From the NCBI GenBank assembly GCA_029688955.1, contig JARUKZ010000006.1, positions 1 through 64,000 on the forward strand: a stretch of 64,000 nt of DNA. The letters run 5' to 3'. The notes below the pieces were generated by a model, which worked only from the letters and a program-made list of their open reading frames with translations, ran no database searches and was not told the DNA's origin. Both the position numbers and the translations under genes were made by a program. Positions 51,976-60,789 of this stretch are shown piece after piece. Numbering within the stretch: position 1 is the stretch's first letter; the number at the start of each line of letters is the position of its first letter. The stretch comes from Chitinispirillales bacterium ANBcel5 (GTDB taxonomy: Bacteria; Fibrobacterota; Chitinivibrionia; Chitinivibrionales; Chitinispirillaceae).

Positions 51976-53309
51976 CATTTCTGCTTTCAATTGCTATTGG
52001 CTTACTTGTTCTCGGAGTTTTGGTATTTGTTCATGAGCTGGGCCATTTTCTTGCTGCAAAGGCCTGTAAAATCAAGGTTTTAACATTCTCGTTAGGTTTT
52101 GGGCCTGCTCTGCTTCAAAAAAAACATGGTGATACCGAGTACCGCATCAGTGCGGTCCCTTTTGGTGGGTATGTAAAAATGGCGGGTGATAATCCTGAAG
52201 AACACAACAGTGGTTCACCAGATGAATTCAACTCAAAACCAATCTGGCAAAGAGCGATTGTGGCTATTGCGGGACCTGCAGCTAACTTTGTATTCGCATT
52301 TTTCCTCCTTTGGTTCATTTCCATATATGGTGTAGAGCAACCATTATACAAAGACAGTACCAATATAGGAGCAGTATTGCCTAATTCAGCCGCATACGAT
52401 GCCGGTATTCAAGAGGGTGATCGCGTAATCAAGGTTAACGATGAAACAGTAACTACCTGGAATGAACTCGAGTCTCACTTAAACAGGCAAAGAAGATCTT
52501 ACGACTTAGTAGTAGAACGGGATGCTGAAAAACATACTTTTACACTGAACATAGAGTATAACGACGAAGGCTTCCCTACAGATTACTTAGGTGGTATCTG
52601 GCCTTCTATTCCGGCAGTAATTGGTAATGTAGCCCCTAAATCCGCTGCCGATTTAGCAGGCATTAAATCTGATGATACAATCACCCAACTAAATGATACC
52701 CCTATTCACTCATTCCATCATCTTTCCTTTATCATCAGTAATTATGATGACCAACAGGGGGATTTGCAGCTTACAATAAATAGAGATGGTGAAACTATTA
52801 CCACCTCTGCAACACCGCAGTACGATGAAGACAGAGAGGCCTATATGCTTGGAATCGTGATGGCACAGCCCGAAACCAGGCTCATTCGCTATTCCCCTGC
52901 TGATGCTGTTGGTAGAAGCATTGATAAAAGCTGGGAATACACTACCGCTATTTTTAGAATAATTGGACAACTCTTTTCCAGGGAAGTTTCAACCAACCAG
53001 CTTTCGGGGCCATTAGGAATCATCCCGATGTCAGGTTTTATGGCACTTCAGGGGCTTTCTACAATTTTGGACTTCATGGCTTTAATTGGTATAAACCTCG
53101 CTATTTTAAACCTTTTACCATTGGTTATAACTGATGGTGGCCTTCTCTTCTTTATGGGTCTTGAAGCAGTAAGAGGAAAACCTCTGCCAAAAGAAACACA
53201 GCTACTCATTAATAAGATCGCTATTTTCTTTTTTCTTGGCTTATTTCTACTGGTTACTTTTAATGATGTGAAAAGACTGCCGATATTATTTGAAATATTT
53301 GGTGGCTAA
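51972..53309 (+). CDS. rseP: Site-2 zinc metalloprotease RseP
   Basis: A 445-residue intramembrane protease. The first helix carries the zinc motif HELGH (about 20-24), two PDZ domains follow (about 120-195 and 215-290), and LNLLPLVITDGG carries the second metal region. It cleaves anti-sigma factors in the membrane and old signal peptides. Note LPLVITDGG rather than the common LPIPxLDGG. The start is GTG 51972, overlapping dxr by 4 bases. It ends the uppS-cdsA-dxr-rseP run. Confidence 0.93.
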   Translation: MTFLLSIAIGLLVLGVLVFVHELGHFLAAKACKIKVLTFSLGFGPALLQKKHGDTEYRISAVPFGGYVKMAGDNPEEHNSGSPDEFNSKPIWQRAIVAIAGPAANFVFAFFLLWFISIYGVEQPLYKDSTNIGAVLPNSAAYDAGIQEGDRVIKVNDETVTTWNELESHLNRQRRSYDLVVERDAEKHTFTLNIEYNDEGFPTDYLGGIWPSIPAVIGNVAPKSAADLAGIKSDDTITQLNDTPIHSFHHLSFIISNYDDQQGDLQLTINRDGETITTSATPQYDEDREAYMLGIVMAQPETRLIRYSPADAVGRSIDKSWEYTTAIFRIIGQLFSREVSTNQLSGPLGIIPMSGFMALQGLSTILDFMALIGINLAILNLLPLVITDGGLLFFMGLEAVRGKPLPKETQLLINKIAIFFFLGLFLLVTFNDVKRLPILFEIFGG

Positions 53310-53323
53310 AGTTGCACACTATA

Positions 53324-53357
53324 TTTCAAAACAGGTAGCTACCTACCTGTTTTGAAA
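53324..53357. repeat. 15-bp perfect inverted repeat after rseP
   Basis: TTTCAAAACAGGTAG (53324-53338) and CTACCTGTTTTGAAA (53343-53357) flank a CTAC loop. A very stable hairpin 14 bases after rseP. No T-run follows on either strand, so it may stabilise the mRNA or terminate poorly. Confidence 0.8.
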
Positions 53358-53535
53358 TAAAAATAGACGAACTTTTATCTTATTTTCCCACTTTTGCAGA
53401 TTCTTAATTATTTTATATATATGTTGAATATATAAGACTTTACATTTACCTATGGTTTATTATATAATTTATATATGTATGTTTATTTTAAAAATTTAAA
53501 GTTATCGTCGCTTTTGCTATAAAAAAGGAGGGATT

Positions 53536-53949
53536 GTGAGAGTTGTTCCTATACTATTTGTGGCACTTCTGCTCTCTGGGTGTGGTTATTACGAAAACCA
53601 AAATGAATTGCGGATAAGAAACGAGGCTTTAGCTGGAATTACTGTAAATTTCAGAGCTAATGTCTACTATATTCCAAGTGGCGGATTGCTTGTAATCGAT
53701 GAAGTTCCCAATGGTGTATATGACTACGCCACAACTTATCAAGTACCTCCTGGAATCACTGAAGCTTCAGCAGAAGGTGATGCATCGGGTGAAGTTGTTT
53801 TTACTTACCGAAACACCAAAAATCAAATATTGTTCTCCTCATTCATTGAACTTAGTGATGATGGCGCCGAGTACATCCTGTCTGCTACCCGAACTTCGAC
53901 GCATGCCATAGACAACATTGATCTTGTTTCCCCAAAATCTTACGAATAA
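53536..53949 (+). CDS. Small lipoprotein, beta-rich, function unknown
   Basis: A 137-residue protein with the lipobox LLSGC (lipid Cys at about residue 16). The rest is beta-rich, with NELRIRNEALAGITVNFRANVYYIPSGG and DEVPNGVYDYATTYQVP: a pattern like carboxypeptidase-regulatory or pilus-assembly beta-sandwich segments, not assignable to a family with confidence. The start is GTG with AAGGAGGG 5 bases upstream. It stands alone between two hairpins. Confidence 0.7.
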   Translation: MRVVPILFVALLLSGCGYYENQNELRIRNEALAGITVNFRANVYYIPSGGLLVIDEVPNGVYDYATTYQVPPGITEASAEGDASGEVVFTYRNTKNQILFSSFIELSDDGAEYILSATRTSTHAIDNIDLVSPKSYE

Positions 53950-53955
53950 AAATTT

Positions 53956-53977
53956 GAGGGTCTCTAAATAGACCCTC
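53956..53977. terminator. Bidirectional terminator between lipoprotein and trxB genes
   Basis: GAGGGTCT (53956-53963) and AGACCCTC (53970-53977) form an 8-bp stem. On the minus strand it is followed by AAATTTTTATT, on the plus strand by a weaker TTAATT; it lies between convergent genes. Confidence 0.7.
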
Positions 53978-54000
53978 TTAATTCATAACTACTATATCTA

Positions 54001-54948
54001 TTACAGTCCAGCACGTTCCTGCAGCCATCTTTCTGCTTCAGTTGCAGCCATACAGCCGCTTCCGGCAGCGGTCACAGCTTGCCTGAACTGATGGTCCTGA
54101 ACATCTCCTGAAGCAAAAACGCCCTCAATAGAAGTCTTGGTGGACCCGGGTACAGTCTTTATATATCCCAATTCATCAACTTCAAGCTGTCCGTTAAGAA
54201 ACCCGGTATTAGGAACGTGGCCAATTGCTTCAAATGCACCTACCACAGACAATTCAGAAGTCTCAGAGGTTGCAGTATCACGTAATATTAAACTACTTAG
54301 CTGAGTTTCTCCTATAAACTCTTCAACAACTTTATTCCACAATATCTGGATTTTGGGATGAGTCAAAACGCGCTTTTGCATCACCTTACTTGCACGTAAT
54401 TCATCTCTTCTATGAATAATGTAGACCTTGGAAGCAAACTGGGTGAGATGAAGAGCTTCCTCCAAAGCAGTGTCTCCACCCCCAATAACCGCTAATTCTT
54501 TATTTCTAAACGCTGGTAATGCACCATCGCACACAGCACATGCAGAAATACCCTTACCCCACAATCTTTTCTCTGAATCTAAAGGTAAACGCCTGGCTGT
54601 TGCACCAGTGGCAATAATGAGTGAATCTGTAGAATACGTTTCTCCACTTATAGATTTTAGAGTAAATGGATAGGTATTTAAATCTACTTCCTCTATATCT
54701 TCCATTAAAACACTGGTGCCATGTTTTATAGCCTGCTCCCGCATATTAGACATTAACTGCGGACCAAGAATACCTTCCGGAAAACCAGGGAAATTTTCAA
54801 CCTCGCTTGTAATCATTAACTGTCCACCAGGCATTCCCCCCTTCTGGAATCCCTCAAAAAGTAATGGTTCCATATTAGCTCTCGCAGCATATATTGCAGC
54901 GGTTAATCCAGATGGTCCGGAACCTATAATTGTTAATCGTTTGGGCAT
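54001..54948 (-). CDS. trxB: Thioredoxin reductase
   Basis: A 315-residue flavoprotein: LTIIGSGPSGLTAAIYAARA (FAD), ACAVCDGALP (redox Cys pair C-A-V-C), VIGGGDTALEEALHL (NADPH) and GVFASGDVQD. It recharges thioredoxin. The start is ATG 54946-54948 with AGGAGG 5 bases upstream; a longer frame with MALSGG lacks support. It is far from trxA, so they are not one operon. Confidence 0.95.
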   Translation of the reverse strand: MPKRLTIIGSGPSGLTAAIYAARANMEPLLFEGFQKGGMPGGQLMITSEVENFPGFPEGILGPQLMSNMREQAIKHGTSVLMEDIEEVDLNTYPFTLKSISGETYSTDSLIIATGATARRLPLDSEKRLWGKGISACAVCDGALPAFRNKELAVIGGGDTALEEALHLTQFASKVYIIHRRDELRASKVMQKRVLTHPKIQILWNKVVEEFIGETQLSSLILRDTATSETSELSVVGAFEAIGHVPNTGFLNGQLEVDELGYIKTVPGSTKTSIEGVFASGDVQDHQFRQAVTAAGSGCMAATEAERWLQERAGL

Positions 54949-55111
54949 ATATCCTCCTGAGAGCGCCATTTCTGTAAACTTTCACCAGGTCTTAAACAGA
55001 AAATGTGTCAAAAATTAATCAAACAAACCTAGAATATAGTAAATACCTGTTTTCATAGAGAAGATTTTAATACTATTTGCCCGTCAAATATTGCGGATAG
55101 TGTTTTTATTA

Positions 55112-55744
55112 TTAATTTACTGTATTTGAATTACGTGCGGTAGTTCTGTCAGTACATTTGTTACACTCTATACAAGCTTCCACAAGACGTTCAATCACTG
55201 TTACAGCTGCGAGCACAGTTATAAGCAATAGTATCCAGACCATTGGTTTACCACCCAAAAGGAGACCTATCGCAAAAAGTATTATTCTTTCCGGTCTTTG
55301 CAATAGCCCTCTTGAACACGTTAACCCCGCTCCTTCACACCGTGCTTTAACATAACTAACCATAATTGAACCAGCGATCGCAGTAAAGCACAGATATATT
55401 CCCCAGCTTCCATATACCGGGTTATGCATGTAATAAACAAGAAGCCCCATGAGCAGTGCTATTTCAGTAACGCGATCACAACTTGAATCCAAAATAGCTC
55501 CAAAAACTGTTTGTTTCCCTGTTTCTCTGGCCAATAAACCATCGAGTCCATCCATTAAAGCACCTAATATTAAAATTAACAAAGCGATAGACCATAGCTG
55601 CACAGCACAGAGCCATCCAGATGTTGCAAAAAGCAGCAAACCCAAAATTGTGACATGATTGGGATGAATACCTGTATTAGCAAGAACTAAAACAAAAGGG
55701 CGCAACACAGAATTATACATCGGTTTAAAATTCTCAAGCATCAT
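55112..55744 (-). CDS. CDP-alcohol phosphatidyltransferase
   Basis: A 210-residue membrane protein with the CDP-alcohol signature D-x2-DG-x2-AR-x8-G-x3-D-x3-D (MDGLDGLLARETGKQT with GAILDSSCDR). It joins a CDP-lipid to a polar alcohol. The C-terminal RCEGAGL and RPERIIL resemble archaetidylinositol-phosphate-synthase-like members and PgsA relatives, so the exact head group (glycerol-3-P, inositol-P) is open. Start MMLENFK is followed by an adjacent ATG. Confidence 0.82.
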   Translation of the reverse strand: MMLENFKPMYNSVLRPFVLVLANTGIHPNHVTILGLLLFATSGWLCAVQLWSIALLILILGALMDGLDGLLARETGKQTVFGAILDSSCDRVTEIALLMGLLVYYMHNPVYGSWGIYLCFTAIAGSIMVSYVKARCEGAGLTCSRGLLQRPERIILFAIGLLLGGKPMVWILLLITVLAAVTVIERLVEACIECNKCTDRTTARNSNTVN

Positions 55745-56050
55745 TTCACCCAGATAAATATAAGTTTAACTTTAAAATAGATCTTGCCCGAAATAGTTTA
55801 AATACAACGGTTTATTAAAGAACCTGACTGAAATAGCAATTCGCTTTGTTTGTCTTTAATCCACATAGTATCCAAAAACCAGCATAGTGGGAAATTATAC
55901 TGTCTGGTATGAGAGGCATATCACAATATAATTTCGGCATAGCCTAAGTCCGAGATTTTATTGAACCATGGAAATTTGACTTTAACCTGTAGCATTTATT
56001 ATATTCAGAAATTGTTCTACGACTGAAACTAAGAATACTCTGGAGGCATT
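55745..56050. other. 306-bp gene-free stretch upstream of rpmB
   Basis: It holds the divergent promoters for the phosphotransferase (minus) and rpmB (plus). The rpmB promoter is listed separately. I see no repeat, RNA gene or coding frame with a ribosome site. Confidence 0.6.
55976..56004 (+). promoter_or_regulatory. Sigma-70-type promoter for rpmB
   Basis: TTGACT (55976-55981), a 17-base spacer and TTATAT (55999-56004), about 46 bases before the rpmB start. It matches the form seen before rplM. Confidence 0.7.
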
Positions 56051-56233
56051 ATGTCTAAAACATGTGAAGCGTGCGGCAAACATCCTCGTTCGGGAAATAC
56101 CATATCCCATGCCCACAACGTAAATAAAAGGATTTTCTATCCCAACCTGCGTACTGTTAAGAAGATTATCGACGGGACCCCTAAGAAGATCAAAGTTTGT
56201 ATGAAGTGCCTCAAAGCCACAGCTAAGGTTTAA
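56051..56233 (+). CDS. rpmB: 50S ribosomal protein L28 (zinc-binding form)
   Basis: A 60-residue L28 with KTCEACGKHPRSGNTISHAHN and PNLRTVKKI. Two Cys pairs (Cys5-x2-Cys8 and a late CMKC) mark the zinc-containing paralogue type. GGAGG lies 5 bases before ATG. A strong terminator follows. Confidence 0.95.
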   Translation: MSKTCEACGKHPRSGNTISHAHNVNKRIFYPNLRTVKKIIDGTPKKIKVCMKCLKATAKV

Positions 56234-56256
56234 TACGATCAGTTATAACACTGAGA

Positions 56257-56290
56257 AAGCCTCGAGCAGAAGTTCGAGGCTTTTTATTTT
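56257..56290 (+). terminator. Intrinsic terminator of rpmB
   Basis: AAGCCTCGA (56257-56265) and TCGAGGCTT (56274-56282), a 9-bp GC-rich stem, followed by TTTATTTT. It overlaps the end of the convergent pheA gene. Confidence 0.9.
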
Positions 56291-57141
56291 GATCGAGACT
56301 TGTGCTTATATTTTGGGTTAACTTCACGACCTACAGAATATGAACCCAACAACCTGTAAAAAGTTGTAATTTCCCGAAGATGAGACACTGCATTTTTCAA
56401 AGATTCATCTCTTATATCACCCTTACAATCCAAGTAAAATAGATACTGAAACCCCTTTGTGTGAACAGGTCTGGATTCAATTTTATATAAATCTATATCT
56501 CTTAAGGCAAATACACTTAAAGCTTTAAACAGTGCTCCAGGAATATTTTTAACGGAAAAGACAACAGATGTTTTCACCTCACCAGAATTTCTCTCTCTTC
56601 TTTTTTTGGATACTATAAGAAACCGTGTAGTATTCCATGGGTTGTCTTCAATATTAGAATCAAGAACCTGCATATCAAAATCGATTGCAGCCTGCATTGA
56701 TGCAACAGCAGCTGCGTCCGACAGTTTTTCATCCCTTATCTTTTTTACAGCAAGAGCAGTGTTTGGAAAGGCGATTTGATCCTCTTTGCCAAACTTTTTT
56801 AGGTAGGTTTTGCATTGAGCAAACGCCTGTGGATGAGAATATACTCTGCGTATTTGACGTAACGATGTGCCCTTATTGGCAATAAGGTGATGATTAATCC
56901 TGAGAAAGATCTCCCCTGTGATATACAGCTTACTCTCAAGCAGAAGGTCGTAGTTCTGGTGAATACTTCCCGCAAAAGAGTTCTCTATGGGAACAACACC
57001 AAAACTTTCTTTTCCCCTGGCAACCGCTTTAAATACATTCTCAAACTCAGGATATGGTACAAATTGCTCCCCATTTCTAAAGTATTCCCTTGCGGCAAGT
57101 TCAGTGAATGCCCCACGTTCTCCTGCAAAAGCGATACTCAT
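56284..57141 (-). CDS. pheA: Prephenate dehydratase
   Basis: A 285-residue stand-alone enzyme: the N-terminal SIAFAGERGAFTELAAREYF, PIENSFAGSIHQNYDLL and the catalytic NTTRFLIV, then a C-terminal ACT domain (about 190-270: NIPGALFKALSVFALRDIDL and ESRP) that binds phenylalanine. It converts prephenate to phenylpyruvate. The ATG overlaps the upstream NlpC stop (ATGA). Last gene of the long operon. Confidence 0.95.
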   Translation of the reverse strand: MSIAFAGERGAFTELAAREYFRNGEQFVPYPEFENVFKAVARGKESFGVVPIENSFAGSIHQNYDLLLESKLYITGEIFLRINHHLIANKGTSLRQIRRVYSHPQAFAQCKTYLKKFGKEDQIAFPNTALAVKKIRDEKLSDAAAVASMQAAIDFDMQVLDSNIEDNPWNTTRFLIVSKKRRERNSGEVKTSVVFSVKNIPGALFKALSVFALRDIDLYKIESRPVHTKGFQYLFYLDCKGDIRDESLKNAVSHLREITTFYRLLGSYSVGREVNPKYKHKSRSK

Positions 57142-57704
57142 CTAGTAATTCTCCTCATCCCAGCATACCTCCGCCTGTAATAATCTTGATCCAAATTGCT
57201 GTATATAACTCCCCTGGAGCTGCTTGCATGTACAAATCTCCTCTCACCCATATAGATACCTACATGATTTATCCTGTTAGAATTACCTCTGAAGAAAACC
57301 AGATCCCCAGCTCTTGCATTTGCAGGTAAAATACTTATACCCCGCTCACGCATTTTTCGTGAAGAGTGTGGCAATTGGATATTGTACACTTCATCAAAAA
57401 CCCTTAACACTAACCCCGAACAATCAATTCCGCTTCGACTTGTTCCGCCAAACTGGTATGGAACGCCCAGGTAAGATTCAACAGCTTGTTTAAGCCTGTC
57501 ATGCTGAGTAGTGGATGTGTTGGTCTTTTCTCTGTGTGATTCATCACCAGTAGCTCCCGATGCTTGCCGTGTTGAGGAGTGGGTATAGCGCACAGACGGA
57601 GTGCAGGCCATAAAATTTAACGTTAAACTGGTTAGAGTTACTAAGTATAAAGATTTACTATACTTGATCAGCAAACTTGCTATCTCCACGCGTCCTGTGA
57701 ACAT
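57138..57704 (-). CDS. NlpC/P60 lipoprotein endopeptidase
   Basis: A 188-residue protein with a leader ending LNFMAC (lipobox) and an NlpC/P60 domain (about 70-185): the catalytic Cys in GIDCSGLVLRVF, His in NHVGIYMG and a third polar/His in FVHASSSRGV. It hydrolyses peptidoglycan peptide bonds like Spr/MepS. The ATG 57702-57704 overlaps the gatA stop by 1 base without a good ribosome site; a GTG five codons later has AGGA and is an alternative start. Confidence 0.85.
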   Translation of the reverse strand: MFTGRVEIASLLIKYSKSLYLVTLTSLTLNFMACTPSVRYTHSSTRQASGATGDESHREKTNTSTTQHDRLKQAVESYLGVPYQFGGTSRSGIDCSGLVLRVFDEVYNIQLPHSSRKMRERGISILPANARAGDLVFFRGNSNRINHVGIYMGERRFVHASSSRGVIYSNLDQDYYRRRYAGMRRITR

Positions 57705-59137
57705 TAAGCAGTACTAACCTGTGCAGCATAGGCAGTTTTTAAAAGCAGGTCTTCTCTCCATTGAGGAGCCATAAACTGTACACCCACAGGCAAGTCTTCA
57801 ATAGTTCCACAGGGAAAACTGATAGCGGGAATACCAGCCAGGTTAGCAGATACAGTATATATATCAGTAAGATACATTTGTAATGGATCCATGCTTTTTT
57901 CACCGATTTTAAAGGCAGGCGCAGGAGTAACGGGCGAAACTATAGTATCGCATTTTTCAAATGCCTCATTAAAGTCACGATTGATCAGCGTTCTTACTTT
58001 TGCAGCTTTAAGATAATATGCATCATAATAACCGGAGGAAAGGACATAGGTTCCAAGCATAATTCTTCTTTTTACCTCTGAACCAAACCCTTCTTTTCTG
58101 GTTTGCATGTACATTTGATCTAAAGAATTCTGCTCCTTGGACCTAAAACCATACTTTACACCATCATACCGTGCAAGATTGGATGAGGCTTCAGCAGTAC
58201 AAATTATGTAGTAAGTAGCTATTGCATATTTTAGGTTGGGAAGGGAAATATCCACTATAGTTGCACCCATATTTTGCAAAGAGCTTACAACACCTTCAAT
58301 TTTTTCCCTAACTCCCTGGGAGAGGCCTTCACCGAAATACTCCTTGGGGATTCCGATCCGAAGTCCGTCAACTGCTCCGTTATAGTGTTGAGGGGAGTTG
58401 CTGAATACTTTACCTGCACAGGTTGAATCTCTTTTATCCGCTTCTGAAATCACCGATAAGAGAAGCCCTACATCTCTAACGTCCTTTGCAACCGGTCCAA
58501 TTTGATCCAAAGATGAAGCAAACGCAACCAAGCCAAACCTTGAAACTCTACCATAGGTAGGTTTAAGACCGATAACACCGCAATGGCTGCTTGGCTGACG
58601 AATCGAACCACCAGTATCGGAACCTAACGTAGCAGGTACCAAATCTGCGCCAACCGCAGCCGCACTCCCGCCACTCGAACCACCCGGAATATGCTCTAAA
58701 GAGTGTGGGTTTTTTGTAACACCATATCTTGAGTTCTCAGTGCTTGAGCCCATAGCAAATTCATCAAGGTTTGTCTTTCCTACTATTACTGCACCGGCTC
58801 TTTCTAAAGATTGCACAACTGCAGCATTATAAGGGGGGATAAAACCTTCAAGAAAACGCGAAGCACATGTTGTCTCAACACCAAGAGTGCAGATGTTATC
58901 TTTCACTCCAACTGGTATTCCAAGAAGCGGCAAACTCCTTTTCTTTTCAGCGCTTAAACCGTCCAATTCCTGAGCACGTGAAAGTGCCTTTTCGTTTTGA
59001 ACAGAAATAAAAGAGCCCAGTTTTTGATCTTTAGACTCAATCGCTCCAAGTGCTTTTTCTACTATCTCAAGACAACTTAACTCCCCTTTTACAATTTTCT
59101 CAACTGCTCCAGATATGGGCATATCGAAAAAAGACAT
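57704..59137 (-). CDS. gatA: Aspartyl/glutamyl-tRNA amidotransferase subunit A
   Basis: A 477-residue amidase: the Ser-Ser-Lys triad is spread over GVKDNI (Lys), GGSSGGSAAAVGADL (Ser) and GSDTGGSIRQPSS (Ser). It releases ammonia from glutamine for GatB to amidate Glu-tRNA(Gln) or Asp-tRNA(Asn). gatC and gatB are not adjacent, which is common. Preceded by the DUF4321 gene with a 34-base gap. Confidence 0.95.
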   Translation of the reverse strand: MSFFDMPISGAVEKIVKGELSCLEIVEKALGAIESKDQKLGSFISVQNEKALSRAQELDGLSAEKKRSLPLLGIPVGVKDNICTLGVETTCASRFLEGFIPPYNAAVVQSLERAGAVIVGKTNLDEFAMGSSTENSRYGVTKNPHSLEHIPGGSSGGSAAAVGADLVPATLGSDTGGSIRQPSSHCGVIGLKPTYGRVSRFGLVAFASSLDQIGPVAKDVRDVGLLLSVISEADKRDSTCAGKVFSNSPQHYNGAVDGLRIGIPKEYFGEGLSQGVREKIEGVVSSLQNMGATIVDISLPNLKYAIATYYIICTAEASSNLARYDGVKYGFRSKEQNSLDQMYMQTRKEGFGSEVKRRIMLGTYVLSSGYYDAYYLKAAKVRTLINRDFNEAFEKCDTIVSPVTPAPAFKIGEKSMDPLQMYLTDIYTVSANLAGIPAISFPCGTIEDLPVGVQFMAPQWREDLLLKTAYAAQVSTA

Positions 59138-59171
59138 TGATTGTGATCCTTTCTACTTTTCCGTAATTTGC

Positions 59172-59465
59172 TCACTTATACCAGCGGAAAAAATAAAGAC
59201 TCAAAAACACCCCAAGTATAGACAGCAAACTAAACTGGATCTGGAAACCGAGGTAAAAACGTATTGCGTCAAGATCAATTAACACCGGTCTGTTTTCTGC
59301 GAAGTCACCGATTCCAAAAGGTATGCTATAGGTAAAAAAAGTTTTCACAACATTTTCACCCGGTAGCATGGATACTACAGAATTGAGAAACGAACCTATG
59401 AGAATCCCAACTAACACAACCAAAACCAGGGTCGTAATGCGTTTTTCTTTCAATGGTACAGCCAT
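59172..59465 (-). CDS. DUF4321-family small membrane protein
   Basis: A 97-residue protein with two transmembrane helices (about 12-33 and 72-92), separated by a Gly/Pro-containing loop (TYSIPFGIGDF). The pattern LVGILIGSFLNSVVSMLPG and GFQIQFSLLSILGVFLSLY matches DUF4321. Function unknown; it is often next to rod-shape or tRNA genes. AAAGGAAAA precedes ATG. A 10-C tract lies upstream. Confidence 0.75.
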   Translation of the reverse strand: MAVPLKEKRITTLVLVVLVGILIGSFLNSVVSMLPGENVVKTFFTYSIPFGIGDFAENRPVLIDLDAIRFYLGFQIQFSLLSILGVFLSLYFFRWYK

Positions 59466-59488
59466 TTAATTTTCCTTTCTATGTTTTA

Positions 59489-59498
59489 CCCCCCCCCC
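59489..59498. repeat. Poly-C tract (10 C)
   Basis: Ten consecutive Cs on the plus strand, read as G10 on the minus strand, in the 94-base gap between the DegQ-like and DUF4321 genes, 24 bases before the latter. Such tracts can slip and vary expression; no evidence for variation is available from one sequence. Confidence 0.9.
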
Positions 59499-59559
59499 TA
59501 TATCGATAAAATATACCACAGGTACACTTTATTTTCTATTTTTTATCGGTCCATTTTGT

Positions 59560-60789
59560 TTATTTTATACTGTCACTGTATTCTTCAAGGACCATTTCAA
59601 TGTCTGACTCTTTTCTATCCCTTACAATACATAGATCAACAGAGTCGTTCACAAAATAATCGATAAAGAAACCATCGATATCGGCATGAGAATGGATGGT
59701 ACGATTACCCATTCTTTTAATTATATCGCCGGGTTTGAGTCCTGCTGCATCACCCGGGCTGCCGGGCTGGACACTTACTACCACAACCCCCTCAACACTA
59801 TCATAGCCCAATGCATTGGCTACGGATCGATTTAAGTTCTGGACCGAAATACCAGTCCAAACCTGGCGTCTCTGCCCATGGTTGATGAGTTCCTCAGCTA
59901 CTCTTCTTGCCCTATTGATTGGAATAGCAAAACCGATCCCTACAGAACCTCTGCTTTCAGAACTTCCGGTAAATATAAATGAATTTACCCCTATCACCTC
60001 TCCCAGTGCATTAACCAGAGGTCCACCAGAGTTACCAGGATTGATTGCTGCATCTGTCTGTATCATGCCCTGATAGTACACCCCTTCAGACGGAGCAAAA
60101 TTTCGGTTCAATGCACTGATAACCCCTACAGTAACAGTGGGGTGGGCATCATTGATAAAATTCAAAAACGGATTGCCGATGGCAATACTCCACTCTCCAA
60201 GAACCGCTTTATCAGAATCGCCGAATTTAACCGGTCTGAAATTTTTCCCCGGAACAGCTATAACAGCAAGATCAGATCTTTCATCATAGCCCACCACTTC
60301 ACCTTCAAAACGCCTGCCATTGGAGAAATTAACGTATAGTTTTGCAGCATTCTGTACAACATGGTAGTTTGTAAGTATCATCCCGTCGCTTCTAATGACA
60401 AAACCAGAGCCAATACTTTCGACCTGACGATATCGGGGGACCTGCCCACGACCGAAAAAGAAGTTGAAAAAGTCATCATCATAGAAGGGGTTTCTTACCC
60501 TCTGAATCTGAGTAACTACAATACCTACTACTCCGGGTGCCACATTACGCGTTGCATTAACTATCGCATTATTGCGGGTAGCAGTAATATCCTCTGAGGC
60601 ATGTAGCTGTGGAAATAGAAGCTCCCCCTGCCCAAGCTTCTCCTTTTCTGCTCTCTCTATTCGCTGTTCGGCAGTAAAAAACCAGGATGAGTACAGCCGC
60701 CTGATTATTTCACCCCCTGTAAAGAAACCGGCTGTCATCCCCACTATTAGAAAAAGCAGGTAAATTCCGATTCTACCTTTAGATCCCAT
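59560..60789 (-). CDS. DegQ/HtrA-family serine protease with one PDZ
   Basis: A 409-residue membrane-anchored protease. It has an N-terminal transmembrane helix (about 8-28) and a trypsin-like domain with His in TNYHVVQN, Asp in RSDLAVIAV and the nucleophile Ser in NPGNSGGPL. One PDZ (about 300-395: GVVVVSVQPGSPGDAAGLKPGD) follows. It degrades misfolded periplasmic proteins. I start at ATG 60787-60789, which overlaps truA by 11 bases; a longer frame lies inside truA. DegS-like regulation is possible because there is a single PDZ. Confidence 0.9.
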   Translation of the reverse strand: MGSKGRIGIYLLFLIVGMTAGFFTGGEIIRRLYSSWFFTAEQRIERAEKEKLGQGELLFPQLHASEDITATRNNAIVNATRNVAPGVVGIVVTQIQRVRNPFYDDDFFNFFFGRGQVPRYRQVESIGSGFVIRSDGMILTNYHVVQNAAKLYVNFSNGRRFEGEVVGYDERSDLAVIAVPGKNFRPVKFGDSDKAVLGEWSIAIGNPFLNFINDAHPTVTVGVISALNRNFAPSEGVYYQGMIQTDAAINPGNSGGPLVNALGEVIGVNSFIFTGSSESRGSVGIGFAIPINRARRVAEELINHGQRRQVWTGISVQNLNRSVANALGYDSVEGVVVVSVQPGSPGDAAGLKPGDIIKRMGNRTIHSHADIDGFFIDYFVNDSVDLCIVRDRKESDIEMVLEEYSDSIK

